64,000 nt of DNA from Yersinia vastinensis (GCF_902726565.1 NZ_CACVAF010000004.1:248001-312000), one strand, 5' to 3'. Numbered from the stretch's first letter, positions 8,421 through 17,030 are shown. Made by a program: numbers and translations. Notes: a model not told the origin generated them from the letters alone.

Positions 8421-9398
8421 GTGTTGAGATATATGCATCACAAAGTTCGGGGATTGCCGACGCCAGTTGCGGGGTTAGCTTTAGGGATTGCCAGCTTAGG
8501 TTTGTGTTTAGAAAATGCTTTACCCCTTGAAGGAGCAGGGCAAAACGTCGGAGCTTTGATTGCAGCAGGTCTGCTGTGTGTGATGATTATGCGTTTTATT
8601 CTTCATCCCGATACCCTACATCAGGATATTAAACACCCCGTAGTGGGCAGTATTGTTCCAACCTTTGCAATGGCCGCCATGGTTGTGTCTAAAGCACTGG
8701 GTAATTTCTCCCCGACAGCGGGTGAAGTGCTTTGGTTGGGGGCGGTTATTGTGCACTTAATTGCACTGGTGCTTTTCATTTATCATCGAGCACAAGAGCC
8801 TAACTTACACCATATGGTACCGAGCTGGTTTATACCGCCTGTCGGTATTATTGTGGCAGATGTGATGTGCCCCAGTGACGCATTTCATAGTTTTGCATTG
8901 ATTTTGCTAGCTATTGGTATGGTAAGTTATCTGCTGATGTTGCCTATGATGATTTATCGTTTCATGTTTCGTAATGAAGTCCCCGATGCAGCAAAACCAA
9001 CAATTGCCATCATGGCCGCACCTGCCAGTCTATCATTAGCCGGATATCTCACTGTGGTTAAAGAGCCATCTTTATTGCTCTGTGCCATATTGCTGGGGAT
9101 TGCCTTGCTAATGACACTAGTGATTTATTGTGCTTTCTTCCGCCTAATGCGGCTGCCTTTTAGCCCCGGTTATGCTGCTTTTACTTTCCCGATGGCTATC
9201 GGTGCGACAGCACTCTATAAAATGGCCAATCTGGTAGGACAATATCCACAGGCAATTGAATACGCTCAACAGCTGCATAGAATCGCGACGTTAGAAGCTG
9301 TAGTAGCAACATTAGTCATTAGTTATGTCTCAGTACGATTTATTCATAATTATTTAATACCCAGCAAATTAACTCGTTACCATCAAACAACGAAATAA
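8421..9398 (+). CDS. TDT/TehA-SLAC1 family membrane transporter
   Basis: The 325-residue protein has about ten hydrophobic helices and the features of the tellurite-resistance/dicarboxylate transporter family: LPTPVAGLALGIASLG in the first helix, HPVVGSIVPTFAMA after helix two, and VPSWFIPPVGIIVA. Members export organic acids, anions or sulfite. The GTG at 8421 has GAGG seven bases upstream; ATG at 8400 is an in-frame alternative. The divergent YeiE-like regulator makes sulfite or a related anion a reasonable candidate substrate, but this is inference. Confidence 0.8.
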   Translation: MLRYMHHKVRGLPTPVAGLALGIASLGLCLENALPLEGAGQNVGALIAAGLLCVMIMRFILHPDTLHQDIKHPVVGSIVPTFAMAAMVVSKALGNFSPTAGEVLWLGAVIVHLIALVLFIYHRAQEPNLHHMVPSWFIPPVGIIVADVMCPSDAFHSFALILLAIGMVSYLLMLPMMIYRFMFRNEVPDAAKPTIAIMAAPASLSLAGYLTVVKEPSLLLCAILLGIALLMTLVIYCAFFRLMRLPFSPGYAAFTFPMAIGATALYKMANLVGQYPQAIEYAQQLHRIATLEAVVATLVISYVSVRFIHNYLIPSKLTRYHQTTK

Positions 9399-9424
9399 AT
9401 GGATGGTGATTAAGGATTAGAATC

Positions 9425-9511
9425 ATGGAGAAGTCTAGCCAAGCCACAATAATTCCTGCTATCGCTTTAGTGCTATTTTTAGTCTGTTTTGTATGGGCGC
9501 TATTTTTGTAG
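9425..9511 (+). CDS. Possible 28-residue single-TM membrane protein
   Basis: An ATG with AAGGA eight bases upstream opens a 28-codon frame: a short polar N-terminus (MEKSSQAT) followed by a hydrophobic helix (IIPAIALVLFLVCFVWALFL). It begins 26 bases after the TDT transporter stop on the same strand. The size, topology and position fit the small membrane proteins that bind and tune larger membrane complexes. I do not recognise a named family. Confidence 0.5.
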   Translation: MEKSSQATIIPAIALVLFLVCFVWALFL

Positions 9512-9571
9512 TCTTATCTATTTTCATAATAATTATATAGTCTATTGAAACCACTAATATAGGATTTTAAT

Positions 9572-9898
9572 ATGAATACTGTTATAGAAAAAAGAGGGGT
9601 AATCGTTGATATTAGCTACACTATCGACCATCAGAAAAGGACAATTTCGCTTTGTAAAGAATTCACCAATAAAGAAGTTCTTTTTAATTTTTTAGGTGAA
9701 TTAGATCAAAAAGCAAGAAGAATCACTACTGAAATGCATCGATGCAAAATCTCCTACAAGATTCAAGAAGTAAAAAATAATTTTATATTAGATGCACAAT
9801 TCCAATTTGCCTGCCCGACTGAAGCGCTGATTTTTGAAGCAAAAATAAATCATGATGTCTTCCTTTCACCAACAAGCAATGGTTACTACTCGAGGTAA
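9572..9898 (+). CDS. DUF406 (YfcZ/YiiS-family) protein
   Basis: The 108-residue protein resembles E. coli YfcZ: VDISYTIDHQ, LDQKARRITTE and the C-terminal LDAQFQFACPTEALIFEAKI align with the family pattern DIDFTFACEAETLIFQL. The function of the family is not known. Its last codons contain the ribosome binding site of the next gene, an AraC-type regulator that starts 4 bases after its stop. The gene is AT-rich compared with its neighbours. Confidence 0.75.
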   Translation: MNTVIEKRGVIVDISYTIDHQKRTISLCKEFTNKEVLFNFLGELDQKARRITTEMHRCKISYKIQEVKNNFILDAQFQFACPTEALIFEAKINHDVFLSPTSNGYYSR

Positions 9899-9902
9899 CT
9901 CT

Positions 9903-10247
9903 GTGGCTAAAGATAAGTTTATTACTCAAAGCTTTCCAGATGTCCTATGTTGGATTGAAAAGAATATTCACCGCGGAATAAAGTCTACCGACGTTATTGT
10001 CATTACGGGATATTCTCGTTCTTACTTCTTGCGTGAATTTCAAATAGTCATCGGAATCAGTTTATCTCAATACATTAGAGAGAAAAGGTTAAGAATTTCA
10101 GCAAGTAAACTCATATGGACTAATTTAAAAGTCAGTGAGATTAGTGAAGGAATGGGATTCCCAAGTCAAAGTACATTCTGCCAGACATTTAAAACATACT
10201 TTAATATGTCGCCAAGCGAGTATCGCTATAATTCAAAAACTCTATAA
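9903..10247 (+). CDS. Single-domain AraC-family regulator (MarA/SoxS-like), copy 1
   Basis: The 114-residue protein consists only of the AraC/XylS double HTH domain: first HTH around STDVIVITGYSRSYFLREF, second around KVSEISEGMGFPSQSTFCQTFKTYF, ending MSPSEYR. The lack of a sensor domain is as in MarA, SoxS and RamA, whose activity is set by their amount. I place the start at GTG 9903, four bases after the DUF406 stop, because GAGG at 9892-9895 is well spaced. A longer frame from ATG 9852 would overlap DUF406. A paralogue follows. Confidence 0.82.
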   Translation: MAKDKFITQSFPDVLCWIEKNIHRGIKSTDVIVITGYSRSYFLREFQIVIGISLSQYIREKRLRISASKLIWTNLKVSEISEGMGFPSQSTFCQTFKTYFNMSPSEYRYNSKTL

Positions 10248-10308
10248 ATAACCCAGCGGGTGTTATCTATATAGAATTCGTCTAATTGCTATTCTTGTAT
10301 ATCGGAAT

Positions 10309-10695
10309 ATGGTTAATAAAATGAAAAGACAATTTAAAGAAAAAGTCGTGCTATCGACATTTCCTGAAATAAGGGAATGGATATCAAATAAAATAGAAAA
10401 TGGGAAGAGGGTGGCAGCATCCGATGTTGTCTCTATTTCCGGTTATTCACGCTCTTACTTCTTGAGGGAATTTGATTACCATCATCAAATATCAGTATCG
10501 AAATATATTAAACGTGAACGTTTATACCATGCACTTAATAAAGTTTTGGAATTAAAAAATAGCAATACAACATTAAAAGAAATTAGCATGACACTAGGTT
10601 TTCCAAGTCAAAGCTCCTTCTCTAGAGCATTTAAGTCTTACTTTGGTGTATCTCCATCAAAATATGTACTTATAAATGCTCTTATGGATTATTGA
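10309..10695 (+). CDS. Single-domain AraC-family regulator (MarA/SoxS-like), copy 2
   Basis: The 128-residue protein is a second stand-alone AraC HTH protein. It shares GYSRSYFLREF in the first HTH and GFPSQS-FxxxFKxYF in the second with the preceding gene, which indicates tandem duplication. The N-terminus differs and is rich in lysine (MVNKMKRQFKEKV). ATG at 10321 is an alternative start. The cyclopropane fatty acid synthase gene starts 47 bases downstream on the same strand, so co-transcription is likely. Targets are unknown. Confidence 0.82.
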   Translation: MVNKMKRQFKEKVVLSTFPEIREWISNKIENGKRVAASDVVSISGYSRSYFLREFDYHHQISVSKYIKRERLYHALNKVLELKNSNTTLKEISMTLGFPSQSSFSRAFKSYFGVSPSKYVLINALMDY

Positions 10696-10742
10696 GTAAA
10701 CTGAATGAGTTATGTTGTTGAGAATGAAAGAGAGGATGAATA

Positions 10743-11891
10743 ATGAGTTCGACTTGCATTGATTCAGAATTAAAACAAGATCACTGGTACAGAATTACGG
10801 CGGAAATGCTGAGTCAGGCAAGGATCGCAATAAATGGAAACCGACCACAGGATATTCGAGTTAACAATCCAAAGTTTTTCCAGCGGGTATTACAAGAAGG
10901 TTCTCTTGGATTAGGTGAGAGCTATATGGATGGTTGGTGGGAATGCGATCGCTTAGATATTTTTTTCCAATCTATTTTAGCGGCCGAACTTGATACTCAA
11001 CTCCCTAAGCGCCTCAGTGATATCATCCGCATCGCTTCCGCGCGTCTCTTTAACTTTCAAACACGTAAGCGTGCCTGGATCGTAGGTAAAGAACACTATG
11101 ATTTAGGCAATGATTTATTTAGCCGTATGCTCGACCCCTATATGCAATATTCCTGCGCGTATTGGGATCGAGCTGAAACCTTAGAGCAGGCCCAACAAGC
11201 TAAATTGCGGATGATTTGCGAAAAGTTACAGCTCAAACCCGGCATGACGTTACTCGATATAGGCTGTGGTTGGGGCGGTCTATCTGCATTTGCAGCCAAA
11301 GAATACGGTGTATCTGTGAAGGGAATAACGATTTCGGTCGAACAACAGATAATGGCGCAGGAACGCTGTAAGGGATTAGATGTACAAATTCGGCTGCAAG
11401 ATTATCGTGATCTTAATGAGCAATTTGATCGCATTGTTTCTGTGGGGATGTTTGAACATGTTGGCCCGAAGAACTATCGCACTTATTTTGAGGTTGCATC
11501 TCGCAGCCTCAAACCAGAGGGCTTATTCTTGTTGCACACCATCGGCTCCAATCAAACAGACCTTAATGTCGATCCTTGGATAAACAAATATATTTTCCCC
11601 AATGGATGTTTACCATCGATAACACAAATTGCCTCCATGAGTGAGGGGCTATTTGTATTAGAAGATTGGCATAATTTTGGAGCTGATTATGACCGCACGC
11701 TGATGGCTTGGTTCGATACATTCCAGCAGAGTTGGCCAGAGATTAAAAGTAACTATGACGACCGCTTTTATCGCATGTTTACTTATTATCTCAACGCCTG
11801 TGCCGGCGCTTTTCGTGCGAGAAACATCCAACTTTGGCAAGTGTTACTTAGCCCTAAAGGTGTTGAGGGCGGAATTCGGGTATCTCGTTGA
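10743..11891 (+). CDS. cfa: Cyclopropane-fatty-acyl-phospholipid synthase
   Basis: The 382-residue protein is a full-length Cfa. It has the N-terminal domain of about 110 residues (GLGESYMDGWWECDRLD), followed by YDLGNDLF, YMQYSCAYW, the SAM-binding LDIGCGWGG (171-179), and FEHVGPKNY. The enzyme transfers a methylene group from S-adenosylmethionine to the double bonds of membrane phospholipids, which protects against acid and other stress. A good ribosome binding site (GAGAGGA) precedes the ATG. It lies downstream of two AraC-type regulator genes, so it is probably part of a stress-inducible operon. Whether it is the only cfa in the genome cannot be seen. Confidence 0.93.
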   Translation: MSSTCIDSELKQDHWYRITAEMLSQARIAINGNRPQDIRVNNPKFFQRVLQEGSLGLGESYMDGWWECDRLDIFFQSILAAELDTQLPKRLSDIIRIASARLFNFQTRKRAWIVGKEHYDLGNDLFSRMLDPYMQYSCAYWDRAETLEQAQQAKLRMICEKLQLKPGMTLLDIGCGWGGLSAFAAKEYGVSVKGITISVEQQIMAQERCKGLDVQIRLQDYRDLNEQFDRIVSVGMFEHVGPKNYRTYFEVASRSLKPEGLFLLHTIGSNQTDLNVDPWINKYIFPNGCLPSITQIASMSEGLFVLEDWHNFGADYDRTLMAWFDTFQQSWPEIKSNYDDRFYRMFTYYLNACAGAFRARNIQLWQVLLSPKGVEGGIRVSR

Positions 11892-11961
11892 TGACTAAAG
11901 AATTAAATTATCATTGTTAGGCGCTTAATTAACTCTAACTTCAAACAATTTAATGACGAAT

Positions 11962-12024
11962 GTAGATGCATCTACGTGAATTCTCGCCCACTAAGACCCT
12001 GCAAGAAGTGCAGAATTCACGTAG
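11962..12024. repeat. Nested palindromes after cfa
   Basis: GTAGATGCATCTAC (11962-11975) is a perfect 14-bp palindrome. It overlaps CTACGTGAATTCT (11972-11984), which is repeated exactly in reverse complement at 12012-12024, and CTGCA/TGCAG form a small inner hairpin. The structure could be a terminator for the cfa operon, a processed RNA structure, or a small dispersed palindromic element. There is no T run. Confidence 0.5.
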
Positions 12025-12113
12025 CGCAAGCCACGATTAAATTTACAATCCTCTGAAGAATAGGGGAGATATGGTACGTTACCCCCATACAATTTTTGAA
12101 TGCAGGAGTAATG

Positions 12114-12467
12114 ATGAAAAGAGAGACACTCTTCAATTATGCACGGGAACATTTCAACTCAGATCCGGAATACCTATGGAGTAAGTTTTCAAGTTATGCC
12201 GTGCTCCGTCATCATGACGGCAAAAAATGGTTCGGTATTGTGATGAACGTACCAGGCACGAAACTGGGACTGAAGACAGAGAATAAAATCGATGTACTGG
12301 AGGTCAAAGTTAGACCTGAGTTCATTGGGTCATTACGGCAAAAAGAGGGGATTTTACCTGCTTATCATATGAACAAAGAACACTGGGTCAGCGTGCTTCT
12401 TTCTGGTCCGTTATCTTCAGAGGAGATTTACGACTTGCTTACTGAAAGTCATGATCTGACTGCCTGA
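12114..12467 (+). CDS. MmcQ/YjbR-family protein
   Basis: The 117-residue protein is a typical YjbR fold: N-terminal KRETLFNYAREHFNSDPEYLW, central KWFGIVMNV, VLEVKVRPE and the C-terminal HWVSVLLSGPLSSEEIYDLLTESHDL. The family folds like a double-wing DNA-binding domain, but its function is not settled. Two ATG codons are adjacent; the one at 12114 lies five bases after AGGAG. It appears monocistronic. Confidence 0.85.
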   Translation: MKRETLFNYAREHFNSDPEYLWSKFSSYAVLRHHDGKKWFGIVMNVPGTKLGLKTENKIDVLEVKVRPEFIGSLRQKEGILPAYHMNKEHWVSVLLSGPLSSEEIYDLLTESHDLTA

Positions 12468-12828
12468 ACGCTATGTCGTAATGGTGGGCTGAACATGTCA
12501 TTGTTCATCTGATGATGACTGAGTAAGAGAGTAGAAAGCGACAGGCCCGGGGCTTCAATTAAATTTAACATAATATACATTATGCGCACCAAGATAAAGA
12601 TAGGCAGAATGTCGAGTTTTAACCTTTATCATGACAAGTTCATTAATTTGAGCTTGGTTGGTCTACTAACCATAACGATGTCTTTCTCTCATCAATTCAA
12701 TCTAACAATGACCACTCAGAGTCTGCAATAATCCGAAATACATAAGGCCGACTGGATAAAACCAATTATAGGAACAATACTTAATACGGTTCCATATGGT
12801 TCTTAGCTATCTTTATGAGAGGAATATT
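12468..12828. other. Intergenic region without recognised gene
   Basis: About 360 bases between the YjbR gene and the DUF1471 gene hold no convincing reading frame. The only structure I see is TGAACA/TGTTCA (12490-12507), a 6-bp inverted repeat with a 6-base loop. The second half is AT-rich and must contain the DUF1471 promoter, possibly with a long leader. Confidence 0.4.
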
Positions 12829-13107
12829 ATGAAATTATTGAAAACAATGACAATGTTAGCTGTTCTGGGTGCGTTTTCTTCTGGTGCAATATCAGCAGAA
12901 CTGTTGACTAAAGAAGATCTCAATGCAAACCCTAGTCAGTATGAGAAAATTGGGAATATTGTTACTTCCAATGAATTGGCACCAATGGATGCTCGAGAAG
13001 AGTTATCAAAAAAAGCAGATGAACTGGGTGGCGATTATTACGTAATTACATCAGCGAATACTGATAATAAGATCCATGCCACTGCCGATGTGTATAAGAA
13101 AAAGTAA
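12829..13107 (+). CDS. DUF1471 (YdgH/BhsA/McbA-type) periplasmic protein
   Basis: The 92-residue protein has a signal peptide (MKLLKTMTMLAVLGAFSSGAISA) and one DUF1471 domain: EKIGNIVTSNELAPMDAREELSKKADELGGDYYVITSA, ending in HATADVYKKK. Members such as YahO, BhsA and McbA are small envelope proteins linked to stress and biofilm; a molecular role is not established. AGGA in the leader precedes the ATG at 12829. A frame extending 11 codons upstream is unlikely because it would hide the signal peptide. Confidence 0.87.
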   Translation: MKLLKTMTMLAVLGAFSSGAISAELLTKEDLNANPSQYEKIGNIVTSNELAPMDAREELSKKADELGGDYYVITSANTDNKIHATADVYKKK

Positions 13108-13142
13108 TCATTTTCAGTGGTCCTTATTGAATAACCTTTCTA

Positions 13143-13174
13143 CAGACCCCCGCGGAATGCTCACCGGGGGTCTG
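13143..13174. terminator. GC-rich 10-bp hairpin after the DUF1471 gene
   Basis: CAGACCCCCG and its exact complement CGGGGGTCTG flank a 12-base loop. The stem is strong, but no T run follows, so intrinsic termination is plausible rather than certain. Confidence 0.6.
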
Positions 13175-13366
13175 AATATATTCAACGATTTCCCCGATTA
13201 TTTGTGACACCGTCACCCTCCTCTACTATTTAATCTTACCTGAATCCGGTATGCTCAAAATATCTCATAAAATATTCCGGATTTGAAACATGATTCCAGT
13301 GTTTGGATGGCTCTATTTATTTATATTAAAATCAATCAATTATCAGCATTTGCTCAGGTGTTTATT

Positions 13367-14788
13367 ATGAGCCACTCAGCACTACGCAGTTCGGCGCTGC
13401 CACTATTAGTCGCTGGTGCTTTCTTCATGGAAAATCTTGATGGGACGGTCATCGTTACGGCCATGCCGCAGATGGCCTCAGCATTTGCCGTGCATCCTAT
13501 TGATATGAATATTGGTATTTCAGCCTATATTCTCACGCTGACGGTTTTTATTCCTGCCAGTGGTTGGATTGCTAATCGCTTTGGCGCCCGTAATATCTTT
13601 GCGGCTGCTATGGTGATCTTCACTTTAGCATCAGTGCTTTGTGCTTTAAGTACCAATCTGATGGAGTTTACGGGCGCGCGTATATTACAAGGATTTGGTG
13701 GCGCTATGATGGTGCCTGTTGGCCGCTTGATTGTCTTGCGTAATACAGCTAAAGCAGATTTGATTAAAGCCATCGCCACAATTACCTGGCCGGGACTGGT
13801 GGCACCTATTCTTGGGCCACCAGTAGGTGGTTTTATTACTACCTATGCCTCCTGGCACTGGATTTTTATTTTAAATGTCCCGCTGGGAATTATTGGATTG
13901 TGGTTGGCTTGGCGACTTATTCCGCAGGAGTCACCTCAGAAAGAGACTCCATTTGATACTCTCGGCTTTTTATTAACGGGTTCAGCTTGTTTCGGCTTGA
14001 TGTTCGGTTTGGAGCTGTTTAATCATCAAAGTTTCTCGCGTTTAGTCCCTCTGTTTTGTATTGCAGGTAGCCTGATGCTCGGTGCTTGTGCTGTCTATCA
14101 TGCAAAACGCCAGGCTTTCCCATTAATTGACTTGTGGGCTTTGCAGATAAAAAGTTACAGCGTCACAGTCTGGGGTGGTGGTCTATTCCGCATGGCGATT
14201 GGTGCAGTGCCATTTTTACTGCCTCTGTTGTTCCAGATTGGTTTTGGATTAAGCGCCTTCAGTGCTGGTTTACTGGTGTTAGCCGTTTTTGCCGGTAATC
14301 TTGCCATGAAACCTTTTACCTCAGCTATTCTGTATCGCTTTCGTTTCCGCCCGACACTGCTTGTCAATGGCTTGCTAAATGCTGCCACTATCTTTGCCTG
14401 TGCACTAATCACACCAGACACTCCTAACACGCTAATTATAATGCTACTTTTTGTTAGCGGACTGACGCGTTCCATGCAATTTACGGCACTTAATACATTA
14501 GCATTTTCTGAAGTACCACCACCCAAAATGGCCGGTGCCAACACACTGTCCAATATGGCCCAACAACTAGCAATCGGCTTGGGTATTGCGATTGGCGCAT
14601 TGGCGTTACGGATTGCTGAGTGGTTCCATCCTTATCGGGCGGGAATGATCCCACTGGAAAATTTCCAGATAGCGTTTGTGGTTATTGGTGTGGTCGCATT
14701 ACTATCGGTAGTAGATACATTGGCGCTTAGCCGGGATGCAGGCGACGAAGTGCGTAAGAAACCTATCAGACGCGGAAAGACAACATAG
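13367..14788 (+). CDS. DHA2-family MFS drug transporter (MdtD/HsrA-like)
   Basis: The protein has about 473 residues and up to fourteen hydrophobic helices. It shows DHA2 signatures: MENLDGTVIVTAMPQMA in helix 1, SGWIANRFGARNIF in loop 2-3, ARILQGFGGAMMVPVGRL (motif B/C region) and GPPVGGFITTYASWHWIFILNVPLG (motif C and following). Relatives are proton-driven multidrug exporters. The frame extends 28 codons upstream, but ATG 13367 has a purine-rich site before it and begins just ahead of helix 1. No adaptor gene of the EmrA type is next to it. Confidence 0.85.
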   Translation: MSHSALRSSALPLLVAGAFFMENLDGTVIVTAMPQMASAFAVHPIDMNIGISAYILTLTVFIPASGWIANRFGARNIFAAAMVIFTLASVLCALSTNLMEFTGARILQGFGGAMMVPVGRLIVLRNTAKADLIKAIATITWPGLVAPILGPPVGGFITTYASWHWIFILNVPLGIIGLWLAWRLIPQESPQKETPFDTLGFLLTGSACFGLMFGLELFNHQSFSRLVPLFCIAGSLMLGACAVYHAKRQAFPLIDLWALQIKSYSVTVWGGGLFRMAIGAVPFLLPLLFQIGFGLSAFSAGLLVLAVFAGNLAMKPFTSAILYRFRFRPTLLVNGLLNAATIFACALITPDTPNTLIIMLLFVSGLTRSMQFTALNTLAFSEVPPPKMAGANTLSNMAQQLAIGLGIAIGALALRIAEWFHPYRAGMIPLENFQIAFVVIGVVALLSVVDTLALSRDAGDEVRKKPIRRGKTT

Positions 14789-14870
14789 GGCTATCGTGGT
14801 GGCTTTCAAATCCATGAGTGTGTTAATCCATATCAATTATATTGTTGGCAACGGAAAATAAGGAATGCAT

Positions 14871-15620
14871 ATGATCGTTTTCGTCACTGGCGCGACCTCC
14901 GGTTTTGGTGAGGCTATCGCTCGCAAATTTATTCACGAAGGTCATCAAGTTATCGCGACTGGCCGTCGTCAGGAACGGCTGGATGAGTTAAAAGCTGAAC
15001 TGGGTGATAAGCTGCATACGGTACGTTTAGATGTAAGAAATCGCGCTGCGATTCAACAAGTTATTGAGGATCTTCCTGCTGGTCTGAGAAACATTGATGT
15101 GCTGGTGAATAATGCAGGTCTGGCATTGGGGCTGGAACCGGCTCACAAGGCCAATGTTGAAGATTGGGATACAATGATTGACACCAATACCAAAGGTTTG
15201 GTGAATATGACTCGCGCCTTATTGCCTGCAATGGTGGCGCGAAATGTCGGCCATGTTATTAACATTGGATCTACTGCGGCCAACTGGCCTTACGCTGGCG
15301 GCAATGTTTACGGTGCAACCAAGGCCTTTGTTAAACAATTTAGCCTAGGACTACGTGCCGACTTACACGGAACTCATATCCGCGTGACGGACATCGAACC
15401 AGGTATGGTGGGCGGCACTGAATTTTCAGCTGTTCGATTTAAAGGTGATGAAGAAAAGGTTGATAAGACCTACAGTGGCGCTAACCCGCTAACACCTGAA
15501 GATGTTGCCGAAGCGGTTTATTGGGTAGCAACCCTGCCTCCTCGCGTTAATATCAACTCACTGGAAATGATGCCAGTCAGTCAGTCCTTTGCTGGATTGA
15601 GTATTCACCGCGAAGGTTAA
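14871..15620 (+). CDS. ydfG: NADP-dependent 3-hydroxy acid dehydrogenase YdfG
   Basis: The 249-residue protein is a short-chain dehydrogenase. It starts MIVFVTGATSGFGEAIARKF, with the TGxxxGxG cofactor motif at residues 6-13, then NNAG, and the catalytic Ser plus YGATKAFVKQ (Tyr, Lys). YdfG oxidises serine, L-allo-threonine and 3-hydroxy acids and also acts in malonic semialdehyde reduction. An in-frame ATG two codons upstream exists, but 14871 matches the E. coli start and is properly spaced from AAGGA. Confidence 0.93.
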   Translation: MIVFVTGATSGFGEAIARKFIHEGHQVIATGRRQERLDELKAELGDKLHTVRLDVRNRAAIQQVIEDLPAGLRNIDVLVNNAGLALGLEPAHKANVEDWDTMIDTNTKGLVNMTRALLPAMVARNVGHVINIGSTAANWPYAGGNVYGATKAFVKQFSLGLRADLHGTHIRVTDIEPGMVGGTEFSAVRFKGDEEKVDKTYSGANPLTPEDVAEAVYWVATLPPRVNINSLEMMPVSQSFAGLSIHREG

Positions 15621-15662
15621 TTTGGCAAAGAACAAAGTGGCGGCGGTATCACCACCCCGCCC

Positions 15663-15989
15663 TTAATTGACTCGCCACCCCGCGACAATAATCAGCATGC
15701 CAGTCAACGCGACTCCTGCACCAATCCAATCGAATGCAGAAAGTTTCACGCCATCAACAACACGCAACCAAATTAATGCTGTCGCAACATAAACCCCGCC
15801 ATATGCGGCATAAACGCGCCCACTTGCTGCGGGATGTAATGTCAATAACCAGACAAATATCGCTAAACTGGCCGCTGCGGGTAACAATAACCAAATTGTG
15901 CCGCCCTTGCGCAACCATAAATAAGGCAAGAAACAGCCAATAATCTCAGCTAATGCGGTGACAAAAAATAGCAACGATGTTTTTAACAC
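15663..15989 (-). CDS. ynfA: UPF0060 membrane protein YnfA
   Basis: The 108-residue protein has four transmembrane helices and is nearly collinear with E. coli YnfA ([65 protein letters not shown]). It is an SMR-like small membrane protein; transport of toxic compounds has been suggested for relatives. GTG at 15989 gives exactly the E. coli length; the open frame continues nine codons upstream. Confidence 0.93.
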   Translation of the reverse strand: MLKTSLLFFVTALAEIIGCFLPYLWLRKGGTIWLLLPAAASLAIFVWLLTLHPAASGRVYAAYGGVYVATALIWLRVVDGVKLSAFDWIGAGVALTGMLIIVAGWRVN

Positions 15990-16193
15990 GGTCAGATCTC
16001 TTTGTTGTCCTGCCAATGAGTTACAGCCTAAACAACAATAAAAAGTAACATTTAGTCACTCTACAGATCCTAAACAAGATTGTCGCTAGCTAGTGTATAG
16101 ACCATGAGCAATGATATAATTTTTCTATCCGCTGATAGCGTGTCATTAATTATATGTGATTTAACATCACCGACTCATAAAGGACTTAAGACG

Positions 16194-16565
16194 ATGAAGA
16201 TAAATAGCCTGCCACGCTTGATCCGTGCTTTTTTACCCATAGCAGCGCTTGCATTGCCGCTCACTTGGCAAACACCTGCATTGGCACAATCGGCAACGTG
16301 TACTCAAGGCAGCACCTGCGTGTCTGTCGGTGGGAACAATGACCCAATGTCAAAAGAACAGGCACGCCAAAGTCAGCAACAATGGGATGATACCCATCGT
16401 CTACGCAATAAAGTGAATAACCGAGTAGAAAAGAATTTTGATAAATATGATCGTGCTGAAGATGCGAAAGATAACTGTCAGCGTAGCGAAAACTTGAACG
16501 CCTATTGGGAACCCAATACCCAACGTTGCTTGGATCGTTTGTCCGGTCGCCAGATTAATCCGTAA
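16194..16565 (+). CDS. ynfB: UPF0482 (DUF1283) periplasmic protein YnfB
   Basis: The 123-residue protein has a signal peptide (residues 1-30, ending TPALAQ) and the DUF1283 region: [33 protein letters not shown] and [24 protein letters not shown], which matches the E. coli YnfB C-terminus. The function is unknown. AAAGGA precedes the ATG at 16194. It keeps its position beside ynfA. Confidence 0.9.
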   Translation: MKINSLPRLIRAFLPIAALALPLTWQTPALAQSATCTQGSTCVSVGGNNDPMSKEQARQSQQQWDDTHRLRNKVNNRVEKNFDKYDRAEDAKDNCQRSENLNAYWEPNTQRCLDRLSGRQINP

Positions 16566-16678
16566 TTGATGGCAATGACCCAGATTTACTTGAGGTTAAG
16601 TGAGTCTGGGCTATCCTTTAGGTACAGTTTAAGAATCAATACGTTAGGCAAGCTATTCATCCACATAAGGATTTTATG

Positions 16679-16924
16679 ATGAAAAAAACGCTTATTATCA
16701 GCACATTGCTACTCTCTCTAGCGCCATTAGCTGCTTTAGCATCTTGTGAAAGTGTAAAAGCAGAGATCACGCAGAAAATCATTAGCAATGGCGTGCCCGA
16801 ATCTGGTTTTGAATTGGAGATTGTTCCCAATGATCAGGTGCAACAAGCCGGTGGGCAAGTTGTAGGGCATTGCGAAAATGATACTCAGAAAATTGTTTAT
16901 ACCCGCATAACCGACGGCGAGTAA
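16679..16924 (+). CDS. DUF1161 periplasmic protein (YnfD-like)
   Basis: The 81-residue protein has a signal peptide cut near LAALAS and a short mature part with two cysteines (SCESVKAEITQKI and GHCENDTQKIVY) that could form a disulfide, plus NGVPESGFELEIV. This is the DUF1161 pattern, as in E. coli YnfD, which is near ynfA/ynfB there as well. Function is unknown. Two ATG codons are adjacent (16676, 16679). A strong terminator follows. Confidence 0.85.
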   Translation: MKKTLIISTLLLSLAPLAALASCESVKAEITQKIISNGVPESGFELEIVPNDQVQQAGGQVVGHCENDTQKIVYTRITDGE

Positions 16925-16947
16925 TTTCTTCGTCCTTATCCGGGCGT

Positions 16948-16978
16948 GGGCGTACCTTGGGGTGCGCCCTTTTGTTTT
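16948..16978 (+). terminator. Rho-independent terminator
   Basis: GGGCGTACC pairs with GGTGCGCCC around the loop TTGG (one G-T pair) and is followed by TTTTGTTTT. It ends the DUF1161 transcript. Confidence 0.88.
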
Positions 16979-17030
16979 AACAATGATGAAAATATGGGGT
17001 TTGCCTCAATATGTCCGGCAGTTTTGTTAA

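Noticed and set aside
9852-9902. Upstream extension of the first AraC-type gene
   Set aside because: It would overlap DUF406, whereas GTG 9903 has a good ribosome binding site just after the DUF406 stop.
14155-14553. 132-codon frame antisense to the DHA2 transporter gene
   Set aside because: It mirrors the hydrophobic codons of the transporter and has no independent support.
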